Source: Campylobacteraceae bacterium
GTDB lineage: Bacteria > Campylobacterota > Campylobacteria > Campylobacterales > Sulfurovaceae
Reading direction: 5' to 3'
Assembly: GCA_027079365.1 (NCBI GenBank)
Contig: JALWVW010000173.1
Location: 1 to 5,522 of the forward strand
DNA length: 5,522 nucleotides
Each line of letters opens with the position of its first letter. Position 1 is the stretch's first letter. The position numbers and the translations under genes are program-made. The notes below the pieces were generated by a model. It was not told where the DNA came from, ran no database searches, and saw only the letters and a list, made by a program, of their open reading frames with translations. This document shows, in pieces, positions 1-5,289 of this stretch.

Positions 1-1
1 C

Positions 2-631
2 ATACAGAGACTCCTGCTTCTCGAAGATGATCCCCTGCTCGCCAAATCCCTCATCAAATATCTGGGTCAGCAACACTACCGTATCGACTGGGCCAAGCAT
101 GGAGAGGAGGCTTTGGATCTCAGCTATGACAATCGCTACTTACTCTATCTGCTCGATATCAATGTCCCACAACTCAATGGAGTAGACCTGCTTCAGTCTC
201 TGAGAGAAGCCGGAGACATGACGCCTGCGATTATCATCAGTGCACAGGTCGATACGCACTCCGTGACCCAAGGCTTTATTGCCGGTGCCGATGACTACCT
301 GAAAAAGCCTTTTGATCCGGAAGAGCTTCTCGTACGCATCAAAGCCAAAACACATACATTGCGCATACTGAAAGAGGTAGGAGCCCTGACAATAGACTTG
401 GAGCAGGAGACACTATACAAAGAGGGCGCCCCTTATCATCTGCCACTTGTGCAGAAGCGCCTTCTCCTCTCACTGGTACGCAACCATCCCAATCCTGTTT
501 CCAAAGAGGAACTATTACTTCTACTCGAAAAGCCCACTGACCTGGCACTCCGGGTCAGTATCGCCAAGATGAAAAAAATGCTTCATCTTGAGATCAAGAA
601 CATACGAGGAGTAGGCTATCAAATTATCTGA
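2..631 (+). CDS. OmpR/PhoB-type response regulator, 5' end just outside window
   Basis: A two-component transcription factor: phosphorylation of the receiver domain by a partner kinase changes DNA binding by the C-terminal winged helix. The frame is open from base 2 and gives 209 residues. The receiver is nearly complete: the acidic cluster is E8-D9-D10, the phospho-acceptor is D52 in DINVPQLNG, the switch residue is S80 in IIISAQ, and the conserved lysine is K102 in LKKPFDPEEL. Residues from about 127 to 209 form a compact Trans_reg_C domain ending in the typical IKNIRGVGYQII. An internal TTG at 113 would delete the acidic pocket, so it is not the start; the true start probably lies only a few bases before the window. 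The sensor kinase follows after 10 bases, so they almost certainly form one operon. The regulated genes cannot be told from the sequence, though the downstream lipoprotein gene is a natural candidate. Confidence 0.93.
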   Translation: MQRLLLLEDDPLLAKSLIKYLGQQHYRIDWAKHGEEALDLSYDNRYLLYLLDINVPQLNGVDLLQSLREAGDMTPAIIISAQVDTHSVTQGFIAGADDYLKKPFDPEELLVRIKAKTHTLRILKEVGALTIDLEQETLYKEGAPYHLPLVQKRLLLSLVRNHPNPVSKEELLLLLEKPTDLALRVSIAKMKKMLHLEIKNIRGVGYQII

Positions 632-632
632 A

Positions 633-638
633 AAGGAG
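633..638 (+). promoter_or_regulatory. Shine-Dalgarno AAGGAG deciding the kinase start
   Basis: AAGGAG lies just after the regulator stop codon. It is only 3 bases from TTG 642 but 18 bases from the first in-frame ATG at 657, and that ATG has no good site nearer to it. The kinase frame is open back to 615 with no ATG there. TTG 642 is therefore the better start despite the short spacing; ATG 657 is the alternative and would remove only five residues (one basic pair) before the first membrane helix. Confidence 0.55.
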
Positions 639-641
639 TCT

Positions 642-1658
642 TTGCGCAAGAGCTTTATGCTTTTCTTCCTCGTCATCGAGCTCTTGCTGGGATTTATCTT
701 CTACCAATACTACAGTATCGAAGAGGAGCATTTGCGGGAGGACCTCTCTTTGCAAATGAAAAACTACAGCCTCTCTTTTGAAGGAGATCAGTTCGATATA
801 GAGATCACTCCCTACAGCAAGCAAAAAAATCCTTATGAGCTCTATCAGGACACCCAGGCCCTCTATATTCTCGTACCCTTTCCCGAAAGCACAAAAGACC
901 TGCTCAAGATCTACTATCCCCTCTCAAAGTATCAGCAGGCTCTCTCGGCGATTCAGTGGAAACTGGCAAGCCAGTTTCTACTCCTCTCTCTCATTGCTGC
1001 TGTTATCTCTTTTTGGTTTTCTACCTATATCCTGACACCCTTGAGGGACTCACTGAAGCTGCTTGAAATGTTTATCAAAGATATGATCCACGACCTCAAC
1101 ACTCCCCTCAGCTCTATTTTGATCAATCTCAAAATGATGGATGGAGAGAACAGCGAAGTACAGAGCATCAAACAGAGTGCGAAAACCATCTCCATGCTGC
1201 AGCACAATCTCGATGCCTACCTGAGAGACTCACATCTGAACAGTGAGCACTTCGATTTGGCGGCATTGGTACAAGAGCAGGTTGATTTCTTTGCACCTCT
1301 GTATGATTATCTCAGCTGGGATATAGAGGTCAATCCTCTGATGCTCCACAGTGACAAGCAGGCCTTTAGCCGGATCCTCTACAACCTCCTCAGTAATGCC
1401 TGCAAATACAATATCACCTATGGCACAGTCAGTATCAAAACCCAAAAATCCACACTTGCGATCACCAATGAATCATACGGTATTGAACATCCTGACCGAC
1501 TCTTTGAACGCTTTTACAAAGAGAGTGAGCGTGGTCTGGGGATAGGATTGCATATCGTAGAGAAACTCTGTGCAGAACTGTCTATCAGCAAAAGGCTCCA
1601 TATAGAAGATACTACCGTCACACTCCTTCTTGATCTAGGCAAAGTAACATCGAAGTAA
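642..1658 (+). CDS. Membrane sensor histidine kinase, partner of the upstream regulator
   Basis: This inner-membrane kinase of 338 residues starts at TTG. Transmembrane helix 1 spans about residues 6-22, a periplasmic sensor loop about 23-107, and helix 2 about 109-131. The linker after helix 2 is too short for a full HAMP domain. The dimerisation helix carries phospho-acceptor H150 in HDLNTPLSSIL, with the D-x-x-T pattern linked to phosphatase activity. The ATPase domain has an N box at 244-257 (RILYNLLSNACKYN), an F box LFERFYKES at 287-295, a short ATP lid, and a G2 motif GLGIGLHIV at 298-306. The G1 box is degenerate: the usual D-x-G-x-G is replaced by N276-E-S-Y-G-I, so the Asp that normally contacts adenine is Asn. 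The loop resembles no sensor domain I can name, so the ligand is unknown. Gene order and spacing mark it as the cognate kinase of the regulator at 2-631. Confidence 0.92.
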   Translation: MRKSFMLFFLVIELLLGFIFYQYYSIEEEHLREDLSLQMKNYSLSFEGDQFDIEITPYSKQKNPYELYQDTQALYILVPFPESTKDLLKIYYPLSKYQQALSAIQWKLASQFLLLSLIAAVISFWFSTYILTPLRDSLKLLEMFIKDMIHDLNTPLSSILINLKMMDGENSEVQSIKQSAKTISMLQHNLDAYLRDSHLNSEHFDLAALVQEQVDFFAPLYDYLSWDIEVNPLMLHSDKQAFSRILYNLLSNACKYNITYGTVSIKTQKSTLAITNESYGIEHPDRLFERFYKESERGLGIGLHIVEKLCAELSISKRLHIEDTTVTLLLDLGKVTSK

Positions 1659-1704
1659 CAAAGTCCTCTTATACTTCGTCTATCACAATTGACTGGAGAA
1701 AAAA

Positions 1705-2460
1705 ATGACTAGACTACAGATAAAAGGATTGCTGCTTTCAGCTTCGCTGGCATTAATGGGCTGTGAAGCAGAGAACGGAAATGCCGACAGAAATGATACA
1801 CTTATCGATATAGATTCTCTACCCACCTCAACCCTCACCCAGGATCTCAAAGATGCTATCGCCTATATGGGCAACGAAGAGCGACTGGCCTATGATATCT
1901 ATATGAACCTCTACGAGTATCATCTGTCTGACGAAACAGAGATCAACCAACTGCAAAATATTGCCACCCGTGGCGAAAAAACACATGTGGGCATCGTCCA
2001 ATCACTGGTACGAAAGTATGGCCTGGGCGAAGAGGATCTCAGCAATGTAAGCGAAGGGGTAGCAGACAACAGTGTCGCCTTTGAAGATATGCCACGCGGT
2101 CAGTATGATATCCCTGCTATTCAGACACTCTATGATGCCCTCTATGCCAAAGGGACAGATTCTGTACAGGATAGCCTGGAGGTAGGATGTCTGGTAGAGG
2201 TCACAGATATCAATGACCTCGATCACTATCTGGCACTGGCCGAAGCCTCCGACGCGGCAGATGTCACGGCAGCCTTTGAGGTGCTTAGAGACGGTAGCTA
2301 CAGTCACTACTGGGCATTCGACAAAGGCTTGAAAAATCTAGGCATCGCAGAAGGGTGCTGCTCACTCGGCACGATCGATGGTCTCAACTACTGCCACGAC
2401 GAATATCCGCAAAATGAAAAAGGTAACGGAAGAGGACATGGCAACGGAGGCAAAAGATAG
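1705..2460 (+). CDS. DUF2202 ferritin-like lipoprotein
   Basis: A predicted lipoprotein of 251 residues. The N-terminus has Lys/Arg followed by a hydrophobic stretch and the lipobox LALMGC, so C20 should be lipidated and the protein anchored in the envelope facing the periplasm or cell surface. Residues about 45-215 match the DUF2202 pattern: AIAYMGNEERLAYDIYMNLY with E58/E59, then GEKTHVGIVQSLVRKYGL with an E91-x-x-H94 pair, then SLEVGCLVEVTDINDLDHY and SHYWAF with H201. These Glu and His residues suit a ferritin-like four-helix, possibly di-iron, fold; the metal site is inferred. Cysteines at 162, 218, 219 and 230 could form disulfides or bind metal. The tail (237-251) is Gly/Asn-rich and basic. 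GGAG at 1695-1698 is 6 bases from the ATG. A TATACT at 1670-1675 could give an extra promoter, but no matching -35 is seen. Function is not established; it may act in metal or oxidant handling linked to the kinase. Confidence 0.88.
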   Translation: MTRLQIKGLLLSASLALMGCEAENGNADRNDTLIDIDSLPTSTLTQDLKDAIAYMGNEERLAYDIYMNLYEYHLSDETEINQLQNIATRGEKTHVGIVQSLVRKYGLGEEDLSNVSEGVADNSVAFEDMPRGQYDIPAIQTLYDALYAKGTDSVQDSLEVGCLVEVTDINDLDHYLALAEASDAADVTAAFEVLRDGSYSHYWAFDKGLKNLGIAEGCCSLGTIDGLNYCHDEYPQNEKGNGRGHGNGGKR

Positions 2461-2528
2461 TATCCCACATGGAAACAACCCATTTTGCCACAGTTATGAG
2501 CAAATAGGTTAATTTTCGCTATTGCACT

Positions 2529-2562
2529 CACTATCACTTCAGTTGATATTGGGTTGATAGTG
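2529..2562. promoter_or_regulatory. Inverted repeat, possible operator upstream of the cytochrome gene
   Basis: CACTATCA at 2529-2536 and TGATAGTG at 2555-2562 are perfect 8-base reverse complements separated by 18 bases. The right arm ends 4 bases before the TG of the extended -10 box, so a dimeric protein bound here would sit over the -35 zone. An imperfect extra TTGATA at 2543-2548 echoes the right arm. It could equally be a weak hairpin ending the upstream transcript, but there is no T tract at its 3' side. Confidence 0.4.
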
Positions 2563-2565
2563 TAC

Positions 2566-2574
2566 TGCTATACT
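2566..2574 (+). promoter_or_regulatory. Extended -10 promoter element for the cytochrome gene
   Basis: TGCTATACT fits the extended -10 pattern TGnTATAAT with one mismatch. No -35 box stands at 16-18 bases; the best TTGATA copies lie 20 and 9 bases upstream. A TG-extended -10 can work without a strong -35. The start codon at 2604 lies 29 bases downstream, leaving a short leader with AAGGA at 2593-2597. Confidence 0.5.
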
Positions 2575-2603
2575 TTCTTATCTAGATCAAAAAAGGAAAC
2601 TAC

Positions 2604-3233
2604 ATGAAAACAAAAACCATACTAATCACCTCCCTGCTTGCATTCACTCCCCTACTCTCTGCCAATGAGATCAATACCACCAAACTCTTTGAGACCAATT
2701 GTGCTGCCTGCCATATCACTGACCTCTCCAAGATGAGCAACAAAAGTGCCTTTGTCGCACCGCCTGCGGATGAGATCATAACCCATGCCAAAGAGGAGTT
2801 TGGTGCAGACAAGGCGAAGGCTGTCAAATTCATGGCAGACTATGTCCGCAACCCAGACCCCATGAAGTCCTTCTGCGCCTCGATCGAGACCTTTGGCGTC
2901 ATGCCTACACAAAAAGATGTGGTCACCGCCCAAGAGGCAGAAGCTATCGTCTCGATGATGTATGATAGCTATCCAAGAAAAGAATTTACAGAGATGGAAG
3001 CCAAAGAAGGAGGGCACAGCGGCATGACCTTCGAGAAACTAGACTATGACAAAGACGGCTCTCTCTCCGCCAAAGAGTTCCAACGCTTCAGAGCAGAAAA
3101 GAACCATATCAACCCCAACAAATTTGTCAACACCTACTACTTTGACCGTATGGATCTCAACAGAGACGGTAAGATGGATCAAGCAGAGTTTGACAAGATG
3201 AAAGCAGACAAACAGAGGAAAAAGAATAGATAG
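2604..3233 (+). CDS. Periplasmic monohaem cytochrome c with C-terminal EF-hand pair
   Basis: A secreted protein of 209 residues. A signal peptide covers about residues 1-20 (KTK, hydrophobic core, then LLSA before NE). The haem-binding motif CAACH is at 33-37, with H37 the proximal ligand; M100 in FGVMPTQ is the likely distal ligand, as in small class I cytochromes. The C-terminal half carries two canonical calcium loops: 147-158 (D147, D149, D151, G152, S153, E158) and 184-195 (D184, N186, D188, G189, K190, D192, E195). The end is strongly basic. It probably carries electrons in the periplasm, and calcium binding may stabilise it or tune docking; that role is inference. AAGGA lies 6 bases before the ATG. 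It is preceded by its own promoter-like region and followed by a hairpin, so it is probably monocistronic. An extra cysteine at 91 is unpaired with any motif. Confidence 0.9.
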   Translation: MKTKTILITSLLAFTPLLSANEINTTKLFETNCAACHITDLSKMSNKSAFVAPPADEIITHAKEEFGADKAKAVKFMADYVRNPDPMKSFCASIETFGVMPTQKDVVTAQEAEAIVSMMYDSYPRKEFTEMEAKEGGHSGMTFEKLDYDKDGSLSAKEFQRFRAEKNHINPNKFVNTYYFDRMDLNRDGKMDQAEFDKMKADKQRKKNR

Positions 3234-3276
3234 AAAACCCAGCTTTACGCCACTTCGTATCTTCCCCCTTTGATGC

Positions 3277-3302
3277 GGAGTGTATACACCCAAATGCACT
3301 CC
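3277..3302 (+). terminator. Terminator-like hairpin after the cytochrome gene
   Basis: GGAGTGTAT (3277-3285) can pair with ATGCACTCC (3294-3302) as nine base pairs with one G-U wobble around an 8-base loop. It lies 44 bases after the stop codon. The following bases (TCCTTAAAT) are only weakly T-rich, so it may be a weak intrinsic terminator or an mRNA 3' stabilising stem. Confidence 0.45.
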
Positions 3303-3362
3303 TCCTTAAATAGATTCAAACTTTCTCTCATAGATATCTTTAGCAATAGTTAAATATATAAA

Positions 3363-3400
3363 TGCATAACGGAATGATAAATATGCATAAGCGTTATGCA
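3363..3400. repeat. TGCATAA inverted-repeat cluster
   Basis: The heptamer TGCATAA occurs at 3363-3369 and 3384-3390, and its reverse complement TTATGCA at 3394-3400. The outer pair extends to 9 perfect bases (TGCATAACG 3363-3371 with CGTTATGCA 3392-3400). The inner pair makes a 7-base palindrome around GCG. The shared right arm could pair with either left arm. This may be a protein binding site with three half-sites or a transcribed switchable hairpin; no gene starts close downstream. Confidence 0.6.
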
Positions 3401-3459
3401 CATTTACCCATAGCACATCAATGAGAATATCACCCCTCTGGTCTATTTTTTTACACAAG

Positions 3460-3537
3460 TCGTAGGGTGGGTCACACCCGCCATATAGGGCAATCTGTAT
3501 GGAGACGGACTTTCTCCGTAAGACTCAAAAACTTTTC
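3460..3537 (+). repeat. 78-bp direct repeat, copy A
   Basis: This segment matches 3674-3751 at 71 of 78 bases (counted by eye, no gaps). It begins TCGTAGGGTGGGTCA and ends with CTCAAAAACTTTTC. It contains two stem candidates: GGTGGGT/ACCCGCC (one G-U pair) around CAC, and ACGGA/TCCGT around CTTTC. I recall GTAGGGTGGG...CCCACC hairpins as dispersed repeats in other bacteria, but cannot confirm membership of a known family here. Confidence 0.85.
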
Positions 3538-3654
3538 AATGCATCTGTCGCAAATTTTGCGACAGTTCAAAATGAAGATAGCTTTTTGATGAATCGTATT
3601 GCAGTTATCGCAAATTTTGCGATAACTGCAAATGATAAGAATGATTTATTGTGA
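3499..3654 (+). CDS. 51-codon ORF across repeat copy A and both palindromes; possible RhuM-like fragment
   Basis: ATG 3499 lies in the repeat (METDFLRKTQKLF) and the frame runs to TGA 3652. Both palindrome cores are read in the same frame, 20 codons apart, as SVANFATVQNE and VIANFAITAND. From memory, RhuM-family (KilA-N/ORF6N-associated) proteins contain a very similar stretch of the form VAKFATVQNEG, so this may be a scrap of such a gene fused to repeat sequence. The Shine-Dalgarno is poor (AGGG 8 bases upstream). At this length it could also be chance coding through repeats. If expressed, nothing can be said of its function. Confidence 0.25.
   Translation: METDFLRKTQKLFNASVANFATVQNEDSFLMNRIAVIANFAITANDKNDLL
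3545..3565. repeat. Palindrome 1 (10-base arms, 1-base centre)
   Basis: Arms CTGTCGCAAA and TTTGCGACAG are perfect reverse complements around a single T at 3555. The central 15 bases TCGCAAATTTTGCGA are identical to those of the palindrome centred at 3615, while the outer arms differ. It lies 7 bases after repeat copy A. Confidence 0.9.
3599..3631. repeat. Palindrome 2 (16-base arms, 1-base centre)
   Basis: Arms TTGCAGTTATCGCAAA and TTTGCGATAACTGCAA are perfect reverse complements around T 3615. It shares the 15-base core with palindrome 1 but has different outer arms that still pair, so symmetry is kept while sequence varies. The distance between the two centres is exactly 60 bases. A 33-base perfect palindrome is far beyond chance and would form a strong hairpin in RNA or a cruciform in DNA. 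Confidence 0.92.
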
Positions 3655-3673
3655 AGTTTTTATTCAATCTGAA

Positions 3674-3751
3674 TCGTAGGGTGGGTCATACCCACCATAT
3701 AGGGCAGTCTGCATGGAGACGGACTTTCGCCGTAAGGCTCAAAAACCTTTC
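3674..3751 (+). repeat. 78-bp direct repeat, copy B
   Basis: The second copy lies 214 bases after copy A and differs at seven positions. The first stem is a perfect GGTGGGT/ACCCACC around CAT: where copy A has a G-U pair, copy B has A-U, which keeps pairing. The second stem weakens to ACGG/CCGT. Copy B also starts a short ORF (METDFRRKAQKPFLL..., ATG 3713, stop 3788) in the frame equivalent to that of copy A, but it diverges and ends after 25 codons. Confidence 0.85.
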
Positions 3752-3779
3752 TTGCTATCTAAATATATTCAAAATGTAA

Positions 3780-3903
3780 GATTTAGGTAAAAAATGGTTT
3801 GCTTTTAGTAAAATGGATGCAGAGAGTTTTGGTATTTTGGAGGTGAATGATGAGTTTAGACAACTCGCAAAATGATGCATTTGCGGAGCTAGTTTGTCAA
3901 TAA
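3780..3903 (+). pseudogene. Coding-like fragment with a frameshift, unrecognised
   Basis: From 3780 to a TGA at 3873 one frame reads like an ordinary protein interior (DLGKKWFAFSKMDAES, then FGILEVNDEFRQLAK). At the run of four A at 3869-3872 the next frame takes over with NDAFAELVCQ to TAA 3901. Removing one A joins the two smoothly. No start codon with a ribosome site precedes the first part, except possibly ATG 3813. I do not recognise the family. It could be the end of a lost gene, or two overlapping short genes. Confidence 0.3.
3850..3903 (+). CDS. 17-codon ORF with a near-perfect Shine-Dalgarno
   Basis: GGAGGTGA at 3839-3846 is an almost complete anti-16S match, with GGAGG ending 6 bases before ATG 3850 (a second ATG at 3847 is in frame). 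The peptide would be MSLDNSQNDAFAELVCQ. The ribosome site lies inside the fragment that ends at 3875, an arrangement typical of translational coupling. It may be a tiny gene, a leader peptide, or the truncated start of a lost downstream gene. Short length keeps confidence low. Confidence 0.3.
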   Translation: MSLDNSQNDAFAELVCQ

Positions 3904-3911
3904 TACAATGT

Positions 3912-4034
3912 ATGTGGGTGAGGGAAAACCCAAAATCTGAATATCTCTCTCAATTGGGAGAAAATATACACTCAAAGAGTATCGATACAAACTCAGATTG
4001 GAATAGGGAAAAATTTAAAAAACCACAGGAGTAA
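3912..4034 (+). CDS. 40-codon hypothetical ORF abutting the aldo/keto reductase
   Basis: ATG 3912 to TAA 4032-4034 reads MWVRENPKSEYLSQLGENIH and ends in SDWNREKFKKPQE: charged, hydrophilic, with no membrane segment. It has no good Shine-Dalgarno of its own. The last codons contain the AGGAG that serves the next gene, and the stop is 4 bases from that gene's ATG, so translation could couple the two. It is in the same frame as the fragment beginning at 3780, so both may be pieces of one decayed gene. No family recognised. Confidence 0.3.
   Translation: MWVRENPKSEYLSQLGENIHSKSIDTNSDWNREKFKKPQE
4027..4031 (+). promoter_or_regulatory. Shine-Dalgarno AGGAG for the aldo/keto reductase
   Basis: AGGAG ends 7 bases before ATG 4039, a standard spacing, and fixes the start. 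No convincing -35/-10 pair is seen in the 120 bases upstream; TATACA at 3965-3970 lacks a partner. Confidence 0.6.
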
Positions 4035-4038
4035 AAAA

Positions 4039-5055
4039 ATGAACTACAGATACATAGGAAAAACAGGACTAAGAGTGAGCCCCATCTGTTTAGGGACGAT
4101 GACCTTTGGAACACAAGCAGACAAGAAAGAAGCCTTTGCCATTATGGACAAGGCATACGAGAGGGGCATAAATTTCTTTGACACTGCAGAACTTTATCCT
4201 GTGCCACCATCGGGTGAGCTCTTTGGACTTACCGAAGAGATAGTCGGTGAGTGGATGCAGACGAAGCCTAGAGACTCTATCATCTTGGCCTCTAAGGTAG
4301 CGGGGGCTGCAAGTGGGTGGTTTGTGCCTCCTGTACGTCATGGGCTAACTGCCATAGATAGGTTTCACATCGAGCGTGCAGTGGAGGGGAGCTTAAAACG
4401 GCTTAAGACAGACTACATAGACCTTTACCAAATGCATTGGCCCGATACCATCGTGCCTATAGAGGAGTCTTTGGAGGCTTTTGATAGACTGGTTCAGAGT
4501 GGGAAAGTGCGCTACTTGGGTACATCTAACGATACAGCCTATGGTACAACCAAAGCACTCATGAAGTCTGAACAATATGGGTTTACGCGCTTCGAGTCCA
4601 TACAAAACAACTTTTCTCTGCTAAATCGTCGATTTTTAGATGAAATAGCAACAGTATGTGAGCAGGAAAGCATATCACTACTTCCCTACTCTCCTCTAGC
4701 TGGTGGAGTACTCAGTGGTAAATATAATGATAGCTCTCATACTAAAGGGCGATTTACTTCCTATATGGATTCACCAAATGTCAGACAACAAGCTATGGCA
4801 ACTAGGTTTTTAAATGATAAAACACTGGCTTCCACTGCCAAATATATAGAGATAGCAAAAGAAGCAGGTATGCACCCTGTGACGCTGGCTACTGCATGGT
4901 CAAAACAGTTTGACTTTGTAGCATCTACCATTATAGGTGCTACAGAGTCAGCACAGCTAGAGCCTATCTTCGAAGCAATGGACTTGACTTTGAGCGATGA
5001 TATGCTAAAGGCTTGCGATAAAGTACATGATGGGATACTTTATCCGATGGGATAA
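4039..5055 (+). CDS. Aldo/keto reductase, Tas-like
   Basis: A cytosolic NAD(P)H-dependent oxidoreductase of the aldo/keto reductase superfamily with a TIM-barrel fold, 338 residues, close to the length of E. coli Tas (346). It opens with YRYIGKTGLRVSPICLGTMTFG, matching the usual first strand. The catalytic tetrad is complete: D48 and Y53 in FFDTAELYPVPP, K86 in ILASKVAG, and H133 in DLYQMHWPD. The YPVPP segment and SLKRLKTDYIDLYQMHWP are especially Tas-like. The cofactor end is seen in STIIGAT (296-302) and the final LYPMG. The physiological substrate is unknown; such enzymes reduce aldehydes and ketones broadly, and a stress or detoxification role is inference. It stands alone between a repeat tract and a convergent gene, which would suit an acquired or relocated gene, though nothing in the protein itself is damaged. 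Confidence 0.93.
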   Translation: MNYRYIGKTGLRVSPICLGTMTFGTQADKKEAFAIMDKAYERGINFFDTAELYPVPPSGELFGLTEEIVGEWMQTKPRDSIILASKVAGAASGWFVPPVRHGLTAIDRFHIERAVEGSLKRLKTDYIDLYQMHWPDTIVPIEESLEAFDRLVQSGKVRYLGTSNDTAYGTTKALMKSEQYGFTRFESIQNNFSLLNRRFLDEIATVCEQESISLLPYSPLAGGVLSGKYNDSSHTKGRFTSYMDSPNVRQQAMATRFLNDKTLASTAKYIEIAKEAGMHPVTLATAWSKQFDFVASTIIGATESAQLEPIFEAMDLTLSDDMLKACDKVHDGILYPMG

Positions 5056-5289
5056 TCATAAACACGCACAAACAGCACTTCATACGCCAAACGACTCTTC
5101 GTATCGGTATCCAGTAGTACGTGCTACTTCACACTTGTAGCTCTGATTAAACTGATATTTGTTTGTAAAGATCTAGATATACGCCGCTTGGCTTCATTAC
5201 TCTCTAGCACAAAAACAGATAGAACTCTGCCCCACACAACCCTCTAAAAGCAAGGTTGTTTCGCTGTAATGATAATACTTCTGAAGGGT
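5056..5289. other. Convergent intergenic stretch with hairpins
   Basis: No coding region is supported here. Two structure candidates share one arm: AGTAG (5113-5117) with CTACT (5124-5128), and GCTAC (5123-5127) with GTAGC (5137-5141). Nearer the minus-strand gene, ACAACC (5236-5241) and GGTTGT (5254-5259) form a 6-base stem with a 12-base loop. The region must end both the plus-strand reductase transcript and the minus-strand membrane protein transcript. Confidence 0.5.
5236..5260. terminator. Weak bidirectional terminator candidate
   Basis: The ACAACC/GGTTGT stem lies between the converging genes, 30 bases beyond the minus-strand stop. T tracts are poor on both sides (TTTCG on plus), so termination here is only a guess from position. 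Confidence 0.25.

Larger units (their letters stand above)
3234..4038. other. 805-bp repeat-rich tract without a normal gene
   Basis: No ORF of usual size or recognised product lies here. In order it holds a terminator-like hairpin, a TGCATAA inverted-repeat cluster, a first 78-bp repeat copy, two palindromes with a common core, a second 78-bp copy, then coding-like fragments leading into the aldo/keto reductase. It is visibly A+T-richer than the flanking genes from about 3301 on. The mixture of duplicated segments and broken frames suggests a decayed mobile or recombination-prone segment. No transposase, integrase or tRNA is visible. Confidence 0.6.

Noticed and set aside
113..631. TTG 113 as the start of the response regulator
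   Set aside because: The same frame is open to base 2 and encodes the receiver's first strand and acidic pocket, so the gene begins at or before the window edge.
2002..2307. Minus-strand 101-codon ORF
   Set aside because: It is a shadow of the DUF2202 gene and has no recognisable features.
2481..2506. Terminator after the DUF2202 gene (TTTGC...GCAAA)
   Set aside because: The stem is only five base pairs, A/T-rich, and lacks a T tract directly after it.
2652..3017. Minus-strand 121-codon ORF
   Set aside because: It lies opposite the cytochrome c/EF-hand gene, which has full motifs, a signal peptide and a ribosome site.
3363..3400. Integron attC site
   Set aside because: GCATAAC and GTTATGC do not fit the RYYYAAC/GTTRRRY core, the pair is too close together, and no integrase or cassette structure is seen.
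3460..3751. CRISPR array
   Set aside because: Only two repeats of 78 bp, 136 bases apart, with a non-spacer interior containing its own palindromes; no cas gene.
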